From positions 1 to 64,000 of the forward strand of contig VDCT01000088.1 in the NCBI GenBank assembly GCA_009763385.1: a stretch of DNA of 64,000 bases. Reading direction: 5' to 3'. Positions 45,042 to 56,415 of the stretch are shown one piece after another (the stretch's first letter is position 1; each line of letters starts with the position of its first letter). Made by a program: the position numbers and the translations under genes. Source of the DNA: Coix lacryma-jobi var. lacryma-jobi. Its lineage: Eukaryota > Streptophyta > Magnoliopsida > Poales > Poaceae. Below the pieces are notes generated by a model. The model saw nothing but the letters and a program-made list of their open reading frames with translations. It was not told the DNA's origin and searched no databases.

Positions 45042-45635
45042 ATGGCCCACCTCGGCGCCTCCGCGTCCGCCGGCGTCGCCGGCGACGAAGCGTTCTGGAC
45101 CGCGTGCCCGCACTGCTGCTATGTGCACTCATTCCCGCGTCTCTACCTTGGGCGCTGCCTCCGCTGCCCGACCCCGGCCTGCCGCCGCGCCTTCCCCGCC
45201 GCCGAGCTCCCCGCGGCGCCGCCTGTCGTCCCTGGCGCTGACATGTACTTCTGCACCTGGGCATTCTTTCCACTAGGCCCTCCCGTCACCGTCGACAGTT
45301 GGGTGCCCTTCAGCACATTCCACCCCTTTAATCCCCCGCCGTCATCACCCTCCCCCGCCCCAAACCCCGCCGCCGCATCCGCCGACACGCCATCCCGCGC
45401 AGGTCCAACTTTCAGGATGAAGATGGGCGTGTGTTTCAAGGGCAGGGCACGGGCTAAGGCGGAGGAAGAAGAGGAAGAGGCCGCAGTCGCCATTGATCTC
45501 GAGGTCGAGGCCGAGGCAGAGGAGGGTGTGCTCGGGGAGCAATGGGACAACGACATCGCCATCAACGAGACGGTGGACCTCAGCGAGTTGGGCTTCCGCG
45601 TCGACGAGATGGGGGTCCTCCACGATTTGCCGTGA
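45042..45635 (+). CDS. Zinc beta-ribbon protein (plant DnaJ-associated type), intact
   Basis: An uninterrupted 197-codon frame with grass-like high GC. Residues 18-51 form a C4 zinc ribbon: FWTACPHC, then C-x16-C (Cys22, Cys25, Cys42, Cys47) in LGRCLRCPTPACRRAF. This is like the FWT.C..C ribbon found C-terminal to J-domains in plant DnaJ-family proteins and in stand-alone grass proteins. No J-domain is present. Then come a Pro/Ala-rich linker (about 100-125), an acidic Glu run (about 140-147) and a conserved-looking tail (INETVDLSELGFRVDEMG). No signal peptide or membrane segment. The ATG at 45042 is the first that precedes the ribbon in frame. The adjacent upstream sequence is MULE-derived, so normal promoter elements may be lost. 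The biochemical role is unknown; chaperone or nuclear adaptor functions are guesses. Confidence 0.75.
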   Translation: MAHLGASASAGVAGDEAFWTACPHCCYVHSFPRLYLGRCLRCPTPACRRAFPAAELPAAPPVVPGADMYFCTWAFFPLGPPVTVDSWVPFSTFHPFNPPPSSPSPAPNPAAASADTPSRAGPTFRMKMGVCFKGRARAKAEEEEEEAAVAIDLEVEAEAEEGVLGEQWDNDIAINETVDLSELGFRVDEMGVLHDLP

Positions 45636-45844
45636 CGATCGAGAGAGGATGAAGGGAAGATAGTGCCTTTTGATCGTAATCTCCTCCTGCTCTTGTTAAT
45701 TCTGCCTGCTTACTGACAACTCAACTGGGTAGATGGTTTGTTGGGAAACTTAAAACCGCGCTATCAAATAGGCCTGCCTTTGTGTGTGCAGATCGAAATG
45801 TAGGGCTTTTAGTGCTTTATAAAGTCGTTAAATTTTGTGATCAA

Positions 45845-46690
45845 ACGTCATGGGAATGGTCGGACAGATATGCAGAATGTGGCTCCTCTTTTTGTGTGGG
45901 CTTGGAGGTGCAAAGTGGGGTCCACACCTTGCTATGAACTTATGAAGGAGTTTGTTTAATCCTGTGTTAGTCTATATAAACTCTTATTATATGTCTGGTT
46001 TGGTCGGACGGTACTGTTATCTTGAGTTTGATGCCTCTTTTGATTACCGACAGTTTTGCTGAAAATGAAATGTGAAGTAATGATGCTTGGTACTGCTCAA
46101 CTGCCTTGTGTACGGCTTTCTTATGAAAAGATGATATGAAGTTGGGACAACATTTTTCTTCGATGAGGAGGGGATGCTGCTAACTGCTATCTAAATGCCT
46201 TTTGTTTAAGTAGAGTGAAATGCTCAAGATATTTGGCACCATTTTAGTTTCATGTTCTCTCTAGTTTCACCTTGAGTTAAAATTTAAAATGGATATTCAA
46301 GGTCCCCGCCTCATGGAGCAGGCAATTTAATTTTCTGATAGTCACCATGGCAATGACAATGCAAAATGTGGCTCCTTTTGTTTGGATTGGAGGTGTAAAC
46401 TGTAAAGTGGGATCCATGCCATGCTAAGAAGTTTGGTTAATGTATGTTAATCTACATGAAATCATAGTCTCCTGTGCCTGGTTTCCTCCAACTGGACTAT
46501 TATCTGGAGGATGTCCGTTTAATTGTTGTTGATTTTTTTTTCTGAAAATGAATTATGAAGTAATGATTCTTGGGGTGCCTTATATATGGGCTTTCTCAAG
46601 CAAAAGTTGTATGCAATTGACAGAACATGATGCGCAGAGTGAAATCCTTGTGATGTTTGGCAGCATTTTAGTTTCATGTAATCTATGGAA
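45845..46690 (+). repeat. Diverged tandem duplication in the 3' flank
   Basis: Copy 1 (about 45845-46262) and copy 2 (about 46338-46690) share in order GCAGAATGTGGCTCCT / GCAAAATGTGGCTCCT, a GGAGGTG-TAAAGTGGGATCCA-type block, a CTGAAAATGAA-TATGAAGTAATGAT block and TTTGGCA(C/G)CATTTTAG. Indels differ between copies. They lie just downstream of the zinc-ribbon gene and probably duplicate part of its 3' UTR or flank. Confidence 0.7.
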
Positions 46691-46699
46691 CTGGCAGAT

Positions 46700-47820
46700 T
46701 TGATTTGATTTGATTTATTTGCATGTATGACAACGAAATCATGTAGTGTTATTATTCCCATTTCTTGTTTTCAAGTTTTGTGTGATCTTGACATTCCCAT
46801 AATGTAGATGATGTGACATTTTGTTGGTGAAGCTTCTGATATTCATTTCTCATTGCTTGACCATAACTGTAAGCTTCTGCTAGTTTTTATGATGTTTGTA
46901 ATACTTACTTTAATAGTAACATGTATGGTTCTCCAAGTTTGTTGGTGCTGAATCTTATTCATCATAAAGATATAGTGTTTATTGAGGATGGATTCATCCA
47001 AAATTTGCCGCATTTTATGTTCCTTTTCTCTTACAGTTGTGTCTGATCTGATCTAATAGTCTCGGCTTCCTTATAACACATACTGAGGTTTCGTTGGAAT
47101 GCTTCCGGTGCCCATTCTCCCTGATTGATATATACTTCTGGTTAGTGACACTGGTAACTCGTGGATTGTAATTGTCATATATGATGAGGGTGACTGGGAT
47201 CATAATATGATCTTTCAAGCTTGCAAAGTTTTTTTTGCGATGTTAGGATCTTAGTTACAGAGAGAGAGAGAGAAACAGAATCCTTTTAGCCTGTGTTGTT
47301 CAGATCTTTTTCTTCCGCTTAGGACATCATAAAAATCATGAGTGAAGAGGTTGACTTTTGTTAACTTCCCACTAGAAGCTGATGGCTTTCACTTCCAGTT
47401 GAGCCAATTTGGTAGTTGTTTTACATCATGCATGAAAATGTGGAGCAAAGAAGTTGCAACTGTTGTTAAGCTATAAGCTAATGCCTTTTCTTCGGATTTG
47501 CACTTGTCATGAAAATCTGGGCTAGGGGTTTTCGTCTTGTTTCTTGCTCAATGTCCACAGTTGTAGTAGTATTGTGCCTGATGTTAGTCTGACAAGTTTA
47601 TGCTGAAAAAAATTCTTCAGGCTCAACTTAGGATGTTCAAAACATCGAGGTTCCACTAGAAACTTAGTATTTGGGTTCTCTTGTTGTGGTGACTCATTTC
47701 CGAGTAATTTTTTGTGGTTAATATGGACATCGATTTAGCGAATGATTTGTATGCAGTGCCTGTGTTTGCAACTGTTATTTTGGACACTTAATGTACGTTC
47801 CCTTTGGAGAACACAGAATA
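46700..47820. other. AT-rich flank without a gene
   Basis: No domain-bearing ORF. A short AG repeat occurs at 47258-47273. It may be long intronic or 3' UTR sequence of the zinc-ribbon locus, but no exon signal is convincing. Confidence 0.4.
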
Positions 47821-47827
47821 GGAAAAA

Positions 47828-47934
47828 TATACTCCTTCCTGTCCAAATTTGTAAGTTCTAACTTTTTTATTTAGTAAAAATCATATATTAAAAGGGCAGA
47901 ATACCATACAGTTTGGAATGGGGGAAGTAGGAAT
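47828..47934. mobile_element. Degenerate Stowaway-like MITE
   Basis: ACTCCTTCCTGTCCAAATTTG at the left and AATGGGGGAAGTAGG at the right resemble decayed CTCCCTCCGTCCC-type Stowaway ends, about 105 bases apart, in AT-rich sequence with a TA at the left edge. Too diverged for certainty. Confidence 0.4.
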
Positions 47935-48130
47935 TGAAGAGCCATGGTTCTCTAAATCTGTGGGAATTTAAAACATAGAAAAGTAGATGAGAGAGCCTTT
48001 AGTATAGCCTCAGGCGAAACAAAGAAATTTATGTTTTTTATATTGTTTAAAAATCTGAAGCTAGCCGTTGAGCTTTCAAGTAACAAGCTAGCTGTTGCAA
48101 GTGCTGATGTGACACACATCTGCGTATACC

Positions 48131-48201
48131 TTTGCATTCTATAAAACAGGCATTGCTTGGTCACATTTGCATTTGCATTCTATAAAGCAGGCATTGCTTG
48201 G
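48131..48201 (+). repeat. Two 30-bp direct repeats at the copia-2 truncation
   Basis: A 30-base unit beginning TTTGCATTCTATAAA and ending CAGGCATTGCTTGG occurs at 48131-48160 and 48172-48201 with one difference and an 11-base spacer. Copia-2-related sequence starts right after the second copy. Confidence 0.75.
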
Positions 48202-48269
48202 CCGACAATGGTGACCATGGGGCAACCTGGTGTGTGAACGCATCTTGGCCCCTAGTGGGTTTCGGTGAT

Positions 48270-49456
48270 TGGATGAAACACAAGATGGCTAGTTGTTTTT
48301 CGCTGCTTACATGGCGTAAAACGATATCTTCTTTAGCTTCGTGGTCTCTCAAGAAATGATGCCGGATGTCTATGTGCTTAGTTCTTGAGTGGCTTACGGG
48401 ATTGTTTGCAAGCTTTATGACACCTTCATTGTCACACAAAAGTGGGATATGGGTAAAGCGACATCCGTAATCATTGAGGGTTTGCTTCATCTAGAGTAGT
48501 TGGGCACAACATGCATCGGTCGCCACATACTCGGCCTCAGCGGTGGAGAGGGCTACAAAGTTTTGCTTCTTAGAGCTCCATGACACTAGAGACCGTCCAA
48601 GGAATTGACATGTCCCCGATGTACTTTTTCTATCTACCTTGCAACCGACGTAATCGGAATCTGAATACCCAAATAGATTGAAATTGGAGCCCTTAGGATA
48701 CCCCAAGCCAAGGTGAGGAGTGTGTACTAAATATCTCAAGATTCTCTTAAGGGCCATTGAATGACACTCTTTCGGGTTAGCTTGAAATCTAGCACACATA
48801 CACACACTAAGCATAATATCCTGCCTAGATGCACATAAGTAAAGTAGGGAACCGATCATGGAATGATATACCTTTTGATCAATAGATTTTCCATCTTCAT
48901 TTAGATCTAAGTGCCCATTTGTTAGCATGGGAGTCTTGATGGGTTTGACATTCTCCATATCAAACTTCTTAATCATGTCTCTTGTGTACTTTGTTTGACA
49001 TAAGAAAGTTCCTTCCTTCAATTGCTTGATTTGGAATCCGAGGAAGAACTTCAATTCACCCATCATAGACATCTCAAACCTCTTTGTCATGATCCTACTA
49101 AACTCTTCACAAAAGGTTTGATTAGTACTACCAAATATTATGTCATTGACATATATTTGGCACACAAATATATCATTCTTAATCTTTCTTGTGAAAAGAG
49201 TAGCATCGGCTTTGCTTATTTCAAAGCCTTGCTTGAGCAAGAAATCCTTAAGGCATTCATACCATGCTCTAGGTGCTTGCTTAAGCCCATAGAGCGCCTT
49301 ACAGAGTTTGTAGACATGGTTAGGAAGCTTAGGGTCTTCAAATCCCGGTGGTTGCTCCACATAGACTAATTTGGAGAGTGGTCCATTTATGAAAGCACTC
49401 TTGACATCCATTTGATATAACTTGAAATCATGATGAGCAGCAAAAGCTAGTAGCAT
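48270..49456 (-). pseudogene. Copia-2 reverse transcriptase and RNase H
   Basis: From 49456 the frame reads MLLAFAAHHDFKLYQMDVKS, then LYGLKQAPRAWYECL, and the catalytic block as YVNDIIFGSTNQ, in which the first catalytic Asp of the usual YVDD is Asn. RNase H follows (YSDSDYVGCKVDRKSTSGT, STAEAEYVATDACCAQLL), then an in-frame stop at 48491-48493. The tail (TKHIDIRHHFLRDHE, LRHVSSEKQLA) continues in the same frame and is cut off near 48290. The mutated active site, stop and truncation each abolish activity. The first part of RT (49460-49690) is present but frame-broken. Confidence 0.88.
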
Positions 49457-49691
49457 TCGAATTGCTTCAAGTTTTGCTACTGGTGCATAGGTCTCTTCGA
49501 AGTCTAGCCCTTCAAATTGAGTGTAACCTTAAGCAACCAATCTTGCTTTGTTTCTTGTAACCACAACAATGTTCATCTTGCTTGTTATGGAACACCCACT
49601 TGGTTCCAATTATGTTAGTCTTGGGTCTGTCTACCAACTCCCATACTTGATTTCTCTCAAGGTTATTCAACTCTTCTTGCATAGCCATCAC

Positions 49692-51442
49692 CTAATCCGG
49701 GTCCTCAAGAGCTTGTTCTACCTTAATCGGCTCCAAAGAGGAAACAAACGAGTAAAATTCACAGAAATTTGCTAAACGAGATCGTGTTGTTACCCCCTTT
49801 CTTATGCTCCCAAGAATATTGTCAACGGGATGATTGTTGTCCCAGACCCTGGAGCCTCCGCGCCTTGGTGCGGAATCTTCAGGCCCCGGAGCCTCCACGT
49901 GCAAACGTGGAGCCTCCACGTCCCGCTTGTTTGCAGGAGCTGGGACTGTAGTTGGCCCTTGGAGTGATGTTGAAGCTTGGAGTGGAGGATCTTCTTCTTT
50001 AGTAGCTTCAACTGGTCTTACATCACCTGTGGCCAAATGCTTGATTGCTTCACAAGGTGGCTCTTCTTTACCTACAACATCTAGATCAACTTGCTCAACT
50101 TGAGAGCCGTTAGATTCATCAAACGTCACATCTACCGTGATTTCAATCCTTCCAGAGGAATAATTGAAAACTCGATAGGCATGCTCGTTTGGACCATAAC
50201 CATGAAGAAATCCTTCATCAATCTTTGGTGCAAACTTTGAGCTTCGGGGCTTTTTGTTAAGAATGAAATATTTGCACCCAAATACTCTAAAGTATGACAC
50301 CTTGGGTTTGTTACCGGTTAGCAGCTCATATGAGGTCTTCTTGTAGAACTTGTGAAGATATAGGCGGTTAATGGCATGACATGCAGTGTTGATTACTTCG
50401 GCCCAATAATTGTCCAGAGTCTTGTATTCATCAAGCATTGTTCTTGCCATGTCAATGAGAGTGCGATTCTTCCTCTCAACCACCCCATTTTGTTGAGGAG
50501 TATATGGAGTCAAGAATTCATGCTTGATCCCCCCCCATCATCAAGAAACTCTTCAACATTCGTGTTGCGGAATTTGGAGCCATTGTCACTTCGCACTTTC
50601 TTGATAGGCAGCCCAAACTCCCTTTGTGCTCTTCTAATGAAGGTCTTCACCTTCCCTTGCACTTCACTCTTATCATACACAAAGAACACCCACGTGAAGC
50701 GAGAATAGTCATCAACAATAACAAGACCATATTTATTACCACCAATGCTAATGTAGGCAACCGGTCCAAAGAGATCCATGTGGATGAGCTCCAATGGGCT
50801 TGATGTTGTGATAATACTCTTTGGTGGGTGTGGTACGCCTACTTGCTTTCCTGCTTGACATGCTCTACATATCCTGTCTTTCTCAAACTGAACATTCGTT
50901 AGTCCAAGGATGTGCTCATCCTTTAGAAGTTTGGCCAAGTTCCTCATCCCAACAAGAGCTAGTCGGCGATGCCACAACCAACCCATGATAGATTTTGCCA
51001 CTAGACAAGTCTCAAGCATAACTTTACTTTTGTTGAAATCAACTAGGTAAAGCTTGCCTTTCAAGTGACCCGTAAAAGCAATAGAGGAATCCTCCCTTCT
51101 AGTAGCAGTCACACCCTTATCCGTGAAGTGACAATCATAGCCCATTTCACACAATTGTGAAACATACAATAGATTGTAACTCAACGGACTAACATGTAAT
51201 ACATTTGAAATTGAATGCTCTTGAGTTATAGAGATTTTACCCACGCTAAGCACTTCTCCTTTTGAATTATCCCCAAATACAATATTTTCACTTTGATCAT
51301 GCATTGGTATGTATGAGGAGAACATACTCTTCTCTCCGATCATATGATTTGTACATCCACTATCAAGCACCCAACTTGATCCACCGGAGGAGTATGCCTG
51401 TAAAACAAGTTTAGTTCCTTCTTTTAGGTCCCCAATTGGCAT
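49692..51442 (-). pseudogene. Copia-2 protease and integrase
   Basis: 51442-50513 encodes the protease (WVLDSGCTNHMIG, Asp-Ser-Gly catalytic triad) and the integrase zinc domain (WHRRLALVGM, CRACQAGKQVG), then the core with HMDLFGP and KVRSDNGSKF. A frameshift near 50513 leads into 50513-49692 with the NGVVERKNRTLIDMARTMLD block, the KVSYFRVFGCKY region and a long variable C-terminal linker. In the linker, 49841-49923 encodes an EAPR...SAPRRGGS cassette also found in gag. The integrase catalytic Asp, Asp and Glu are present but split over two frames. Confidence 0.87.
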
Positions 51443-51567
51443 TGGGGCCTTGAGTGTTAGCTACTAAGATTTTAGGAACCCATAGAGATCTTTTCACATA
51501 TATGTTAGGCTCATTCCCAACATACGTGGCAACAACTTTACCAAGGCTGTTGCGTCTCAACACATAG

Positions 51568-54144
51568 CTAGAGGTCATGCTCTCTTGGGATGCATGGGTC
51601 TTCGGCTTGTGAGCATACATGTTCCTCTTGGGCACAATTGGATTTTCCTTTTACCTGTAGACGAGTGTTAGAAGCTTTTGGAGCTTGTTGCCTTGGTTGA
51701 GGTTGTATGTTGTTCGTGTTGGACTTATTTTGCCTGCAGACCCCGGAACCTCCACGCTTTTGTGCGGAGCCTCCGGGACAAGGAACCTCCGCGTTTTTGC
51801 GTGGAGCCTCCATGGTCTGCACTGGCTGCACCTCCCCAATTGTCTCCTTCCTCTCAAACATGATGCAAGACACTCCATTCACCATCTTCCTTTCACCGGT
51901 CTTGCCACCTTTCTTGTGCCCAAGGCCATCCTTGATAAAAGGATGTCTTCCTTGAATGAACTTGGGCTTCTTGCAAGTATCATCCATGCACCCACTAGCT
52001 ATGATATTGTTGAGTCTTGTAATCTCCTTCTTCATAGCTTCTATATTTGCAAGGTTAGTTGCACAAGCATCCAAATCCATATTATAACATTTATCACAAC
52101 CTTTGCTAGTAGATGCACTAGAGATCTCTTTTGTCTTCGTAGGATGTGAGGTGCTCTCCCAAAGGATGCTATATTGCTCCTCAAGCTCTTCATTTCTTGT
52201 TTTTAGAGTATTGTTCTTCTCTTGAAGAGCATTAAGGTCATCCTTTAGGGTAGCAAGGACACTCTCCGCTTGGTCAACTTCCAAGCGCAAAGCTTCCACC
52301 TCACTTCTTTCCGAGACAAGAGCTTGCTTGCAAGTAATATAAAGTTTTTCTTGCTTGGCAAGTGTAGCTTGAGTTTTATCTAGTTCATCTACTAATTTGG
52401 CAATGAAGTTTCTAGATTTTCTATCCATTTTACTTACCAAGTTATTTATCTCATCATCACTAGATTCATCACTAGAGTCATTACTAGAATCATCACTAGA
52501 GTAAATGTTGGATGCATCACTAGGCAAGGGAGAAGATTTGGGTTTTGACTTAGGTTTTACCTTCTCACTCTTGCCCATGAGACAAAAGAGTGTGGAGCTT
52601 TCCTCATCATCGGTCAAGTTGGTGAAGAGCTTTGGTGATGAAGAGGACTTCTTGATGGCAATGGTGGCAACTCTCTTGCCTTCTTCTTCACTTGAGCTTT
52701 CATCATTTGATCCCCATTCATGACCAATGTGAGCTTCACCCGAATAGTTCTTCTTCCTGTTTTGGGTCCTTTCTTCCCTCTTGTGGTTCTTGTTCTTGTT
52801 TTTCTTGTCTTCTTTGTTCTCATAAGGACAATCGGCAATGAATTTCTCCGTGCTTCCACAATTGTAGCACTTCCTCTTTTGTTTGTTGGGGAACTTCCTC
52901 TTAGCAAACTTGTAGCCTTCTCTTTTTAGCCCTTTCTTGTACTTCCTCATGAACAAGACCACATCACGAATCTCTCTAGAAGACACTTCATCATCTTCAT
53001 TGTCACTTGAGTCACTTGATGAGCACTCTATCTCAACCTTGCTTGATCTTGATCTTGTCGGTTTGCTTGAGGTAGAGACCTTGCTTGACTTGTTTGCCTT
53101 GAGAGCTACATCTTTGACTCTCAAGCTTTCCATCTTGGCTTCAAGCTCTCCAAACTTTCTTCTTTGTTGTATCTCAATCTCCATTAGCTCATGAGTAAGT
53201 ATTCTCCCAAGAACATCACTAGGAGAGAATTCCTCAAACCTCTTCTTCTCTCTAATCAATGTGACAAGAGTTGGATTCCTCGGTGCAAAAGCCTCCAACA
53301 TCACTTTCACAACATGATGATCATCCAAATCATCTCCACCCAATCCTCTAATCTTGCCAACTATCACCATCAACCTATCAAACATCTCTTGAGGGCCTTC
53401 TCCATCCTTGATCACAAATCTATTGAGTTGAGCCATCAATAAATCAATCTTGGACTTCTTGACTTTGCTAACCCCTTCATGTGCAATGCGAAGGGTGTCC
53501 CAAATCTCCTTTGTAATCTCCAAGCCTATCACCTTGTTGTATTCTTCTGGGCTTAGTGCACTTAGAAGAGCACTTGTAGCTTGAGCATTGCGATGTATGT
53601 TGCGGATATCTTTTGGTGTGAGATTTTCATGATCTTCCGGATCATGAAAACCTACACACACAATGTTCCACATCTACGGATGGAGACCGGTAAGATATGC
53701 CTTCATCATATGCTTCCACTTGGCAAAGTTGGTTCCATAAAATGGAGGCAACTTGCCCGCGGGTATGTTGATGTGAGTGTTAGAGGGCAAATTCAAAGAA
53801 TCATAATTAAAGGATACACTCGAATATGATTTCTTGGATTTGGAGTTGAGTGATCTTCTTGGAATTCTTTGACCATAGTACTCATCTTCTTCATCTCCAT
53901 TTTCTGATCCACTACTTGGTAGTGGACTCACTAGCACCTTCTTCTTTCCCTTGCTTCTCTTCTTCTCCTTGTCCTTGTTCTTTTCTTTTTGTTTATCTCC
54001 CTTCCCACCGAGCTTGAGCTTTGGAAGTAGCTCAAGTGTTGCTGTAGGATCATCCACAGGAGCTTCTTTGTCTTCTCCACATGGAACATCTTCATAGAGT
54101 TCTTCTCCCTCTACCTCTGGTACCCTTTCTCTAGGACTTGTCAT
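51568..54144 (-). pseudogene. Copia-2 gag, one internal stop
   Basis: The start at 54144 gives a charged N-terminus with a Lys-rich stretch, then FYGTNFAKWKHMMKAYLTGL and a stop at 53674-53676. The same frame continues for 701 codons: capsid-like helices (EYNKVIGLEITKEIWDTL, EGPQEMFDRLMVIVGKIRGL), a basic Ser-rich stretch, a zinc knuckle reading CYNCGSTEKFIADCPY in which Lys stands at the usual His position, a Ser/Asp-rich region and a long coiled coil near 52430-52130. A small Cys motif (GCDKCYNMDLDAC) and the EAPRKNAEVPCPGGSAQKRG cassette at 51734-51817 follow. The loss of the zinc-ligand His and the stop suggest an inactive protein. Confidence 0.87.
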
Positions 54145-54180
54145 TTCCTCACGGGTTAAGTGCTAATACTAGGAAACCTG

Positions 54181-54193
54181 TTCTGATACCAAT
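54181..54193 (-). other. Copia-2 primer binding site
   Basis: On the minus strand ATTGGTATCAGAA follows the LTR terminus directly and matches the initiator methionine tRNA primer site used by plant copia elements. Confidence 0.85.
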
Positions 54194-54939
54194 TGAAAGG
54201 ATCTAGCAAGTGGCCTAGAGGGGGGGGGGTGAATAGGCCTTTTTCTGAAATTTAAATAACTTCACGAAAACTGTCAGAACGCGGAACCTCCGGGCTTGAG
54301 CATGGAGGTTCCGGGGAGCGGAGGTTCCAGAGCAGAACGTGGAACTTCCGTGAAGCAGAGTATACAATCGATCTACAACGGAATATAAAGAATGAAAAAC
54401 AGATTGAGTGTTATACCAGCCTTCCCAGGGACTATGTTGAGCTATCCAAACAGTTGGTTGCACCTAGAAGATGATAACTTCGTAGATCGAATGCAAACCC
54501 TAGAAATCAATTCAAATCACAAGTAATAGCAGTAGCATACACAATCACAAGAGACACGAGGATGTATCCCGTGGTTCGGTTCGCCACAAAGGCTGACCTA
54601 CATCCACGTTGTTGAGGTTAGCCACAAAGGCTATGAAGTGTCTTGCAACTCGCTCCTCTTCTCCAACCTATTACCAAGTCTATAGATTAGAGGTTTCCAC
54701 TAAGTCACAGAGGGTAATACAAACGTTCCGGTGATCAACCACAACGAAGTTGGGAGCTCCCGGACAACCACTAGCCGCCTAGGAGCCAAGCTCTAAGAGT
54801 AACGAACACACCAAGCGGCCAGGGATTCACCAAGTGCACAAGAACGAGGAGAAGGATCTTCTTGAGCTGTCTCACACTCTCTAGAGTCAACTCCCTCAAG
54901 GAATCACACAGATCTGAGCAAGGGAGGTGGGAGCACTAA

Positions 54940-54976
<37 letters not shown>

Positions 54977-55465
54977 CTTTGTTGTTCATGAGGATGAGTG
55001 AAGGTCGAGGAGTTCTAGAAGAAGACCGTTGGGGGCAAAGGGAAGAGTATAAATACTCCCACCGACACCCACAAAACCTCTGAACCAAACAGTCCCCGGA
55101 GCCTCCACGTTAGACGCGGAGGGTCCGCGCGTGCTAGAACAGATAAGAATTCAGTTTGGCTGGCTATTTGTGGCTGGGATAATATGAGGTGTGTATGTTG
55201 TTTTGAGCACTTGGTTCCACCCAGTCCACTATTAGTATCCCCCTTGATAGTCTGGCTTGTCCTATAACTCAAATTCAAAATATAAAATGATTTAAACTAG
55301 CTCTTGGAGCCATTGCGAGCCATCCATGCAGTTGGGGGGTCTCCTCCTTTGATCCTTTGCACCCATGGTAAATGTTACACTGTCAAAGCACTTGTCACAA
55401 CCATTAGTCCTTTAATTATGTGGTCAACATTACCAAAACCAACTTAGGGCATGATTGCACTTACA
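54194..55465 (-). repeat. Copia-2 5' LTR (1272 bp)
   Basis: On the minus strand it starts TGTAAGTGCAATCATGCCC (55465) and ends GATCCTTTCA (54194). It contains a (GA)n tract at 54942-54974, a G10 run near 54221, and several CGGAGGTTCCG / CGGAACCTCCG inverse motifs near 54277-54350 and 55095-55125. These motifs resemble the cassette found inside the coding region. Confidence 0.85.
54942..54974 (+). repeat. (GA)n microsatellite
   Basis: About 16 GA units inside the copia-2 LTR. Confidence 0.95.
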
Positions 55466-56415
55466 GCTGCTGCCTGGGCCCTGATGTCAGTTATGTGGGT
55501 TTCCAGCCCAGTTGCAAAGTGTCATGGGCTTTGGGCTTCATTCTCTTCATTTGGATGGGTCGAAAAGTGCTTTGGGCTCTAACATGTTGAATTTGGCATG
55601 CACTTTTGGCCCATCTCAGATATGGTTTTCTTGTGTTTCTTGCAAGATAGTTGATATATCCAAAACTTGTGGAAATTGTGAGTTTAGTACCTAATCCTAA
55701 GTTTTGGTCCTTGATATGGCAGGTTTTTGAAGAAAGCTGGCGGTATAAAATGTGAGTTAATTATCGCCAAAAAATCCCCCCACACTTAGCCCTTTGCTCG
55801 TCCTCGAGTAAAGCTTAGACTAAGGTGATTCATTCTCTCTTGATTCGAAGAACCTGCACAAGTTATTCCAGGATTTTCCCTGCATCTGTGAACATTCAAA
55901 GTGTCTACCAGAATATCTTGAGTAATTGGATAATGGAACAGTCGGGATTCAAATCTTCCTGCTCATCTTCTTGCTAAGAGAAACTTGAGTTTTTATATAA
56001 TTTTGAAAACCAAAAGTTAGCAAATGTTCCTCATATGATTCTCTCAGATCGCTCATGTATATATGTAGGTGGATCCTCACCAAAGACTTGTTGTGTCTTC
56101 TTTTTCGTCCTACCTGCTACAAGGCATATGTAGATTTTTGGGTATGGATGAAATCGAAACATACTTGCATCATATAATATTGCTAAGTCAAAAACTGAAC
56201 TACATGGAGATGCAAGTCATACACTTTGATTGAGATGTGCAAGTGTGTGGAATTTTCTGACATTTTTGTGCTCTTGTTGTCAGGATCTCTCTCTTTTGAA
56301 TTTCCAGGAGCTATGGGCTATCTTTTTCTTCTTCTTTTTTCAGGCGGGTATTTGATTATACCCCTAATTCTACTTCGGGCACTTGCCCATTTTTTCCAAC
56401 ATGCCTTTTTGGCAT
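55466..56415 (-). mobile_element. Reverse-oriented Athila-type fragment (3' region and LTR start)
   Basis: On the minus strand a short phrase CTCGAGGACGAGCAAAGGGC leads to AAGTGTGGGGGGAT, a G-rich polypurine tract of Athila type at about 55777-55795. It is followed by an LTR-like start (TGGCGATAATTAAC) that runs left to 55466, where copia-2 begins. 55830-56415 would then be the element's 3' internal non-coding part. No coding domain is visible. Copia-2 evidently inserted into this LTR. Confidence 0.5.

Larger units (their letters stand above)
48202..55465 (-). mobile_element. Ty1/copia SIRE/Maximus-type element (copia-2), 3' end missing
   Basis: Minus-strand element: 5' LTR 54194-55465, PBS 54181-54193, gag, protease-integrase, RT and RNase H. 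It stops inside the RNase H end near 48290. 48202-48290 carries an LTR-start-like phrase (CATCTTGGCCCCTAGTGGG) in plus orientation, so the 3' end has been rearranged. Gag and pol are broken by stops and shifts. It is a different family from copia-1 but the same lineage by gag and pol architecture. Confidence 0.85.
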
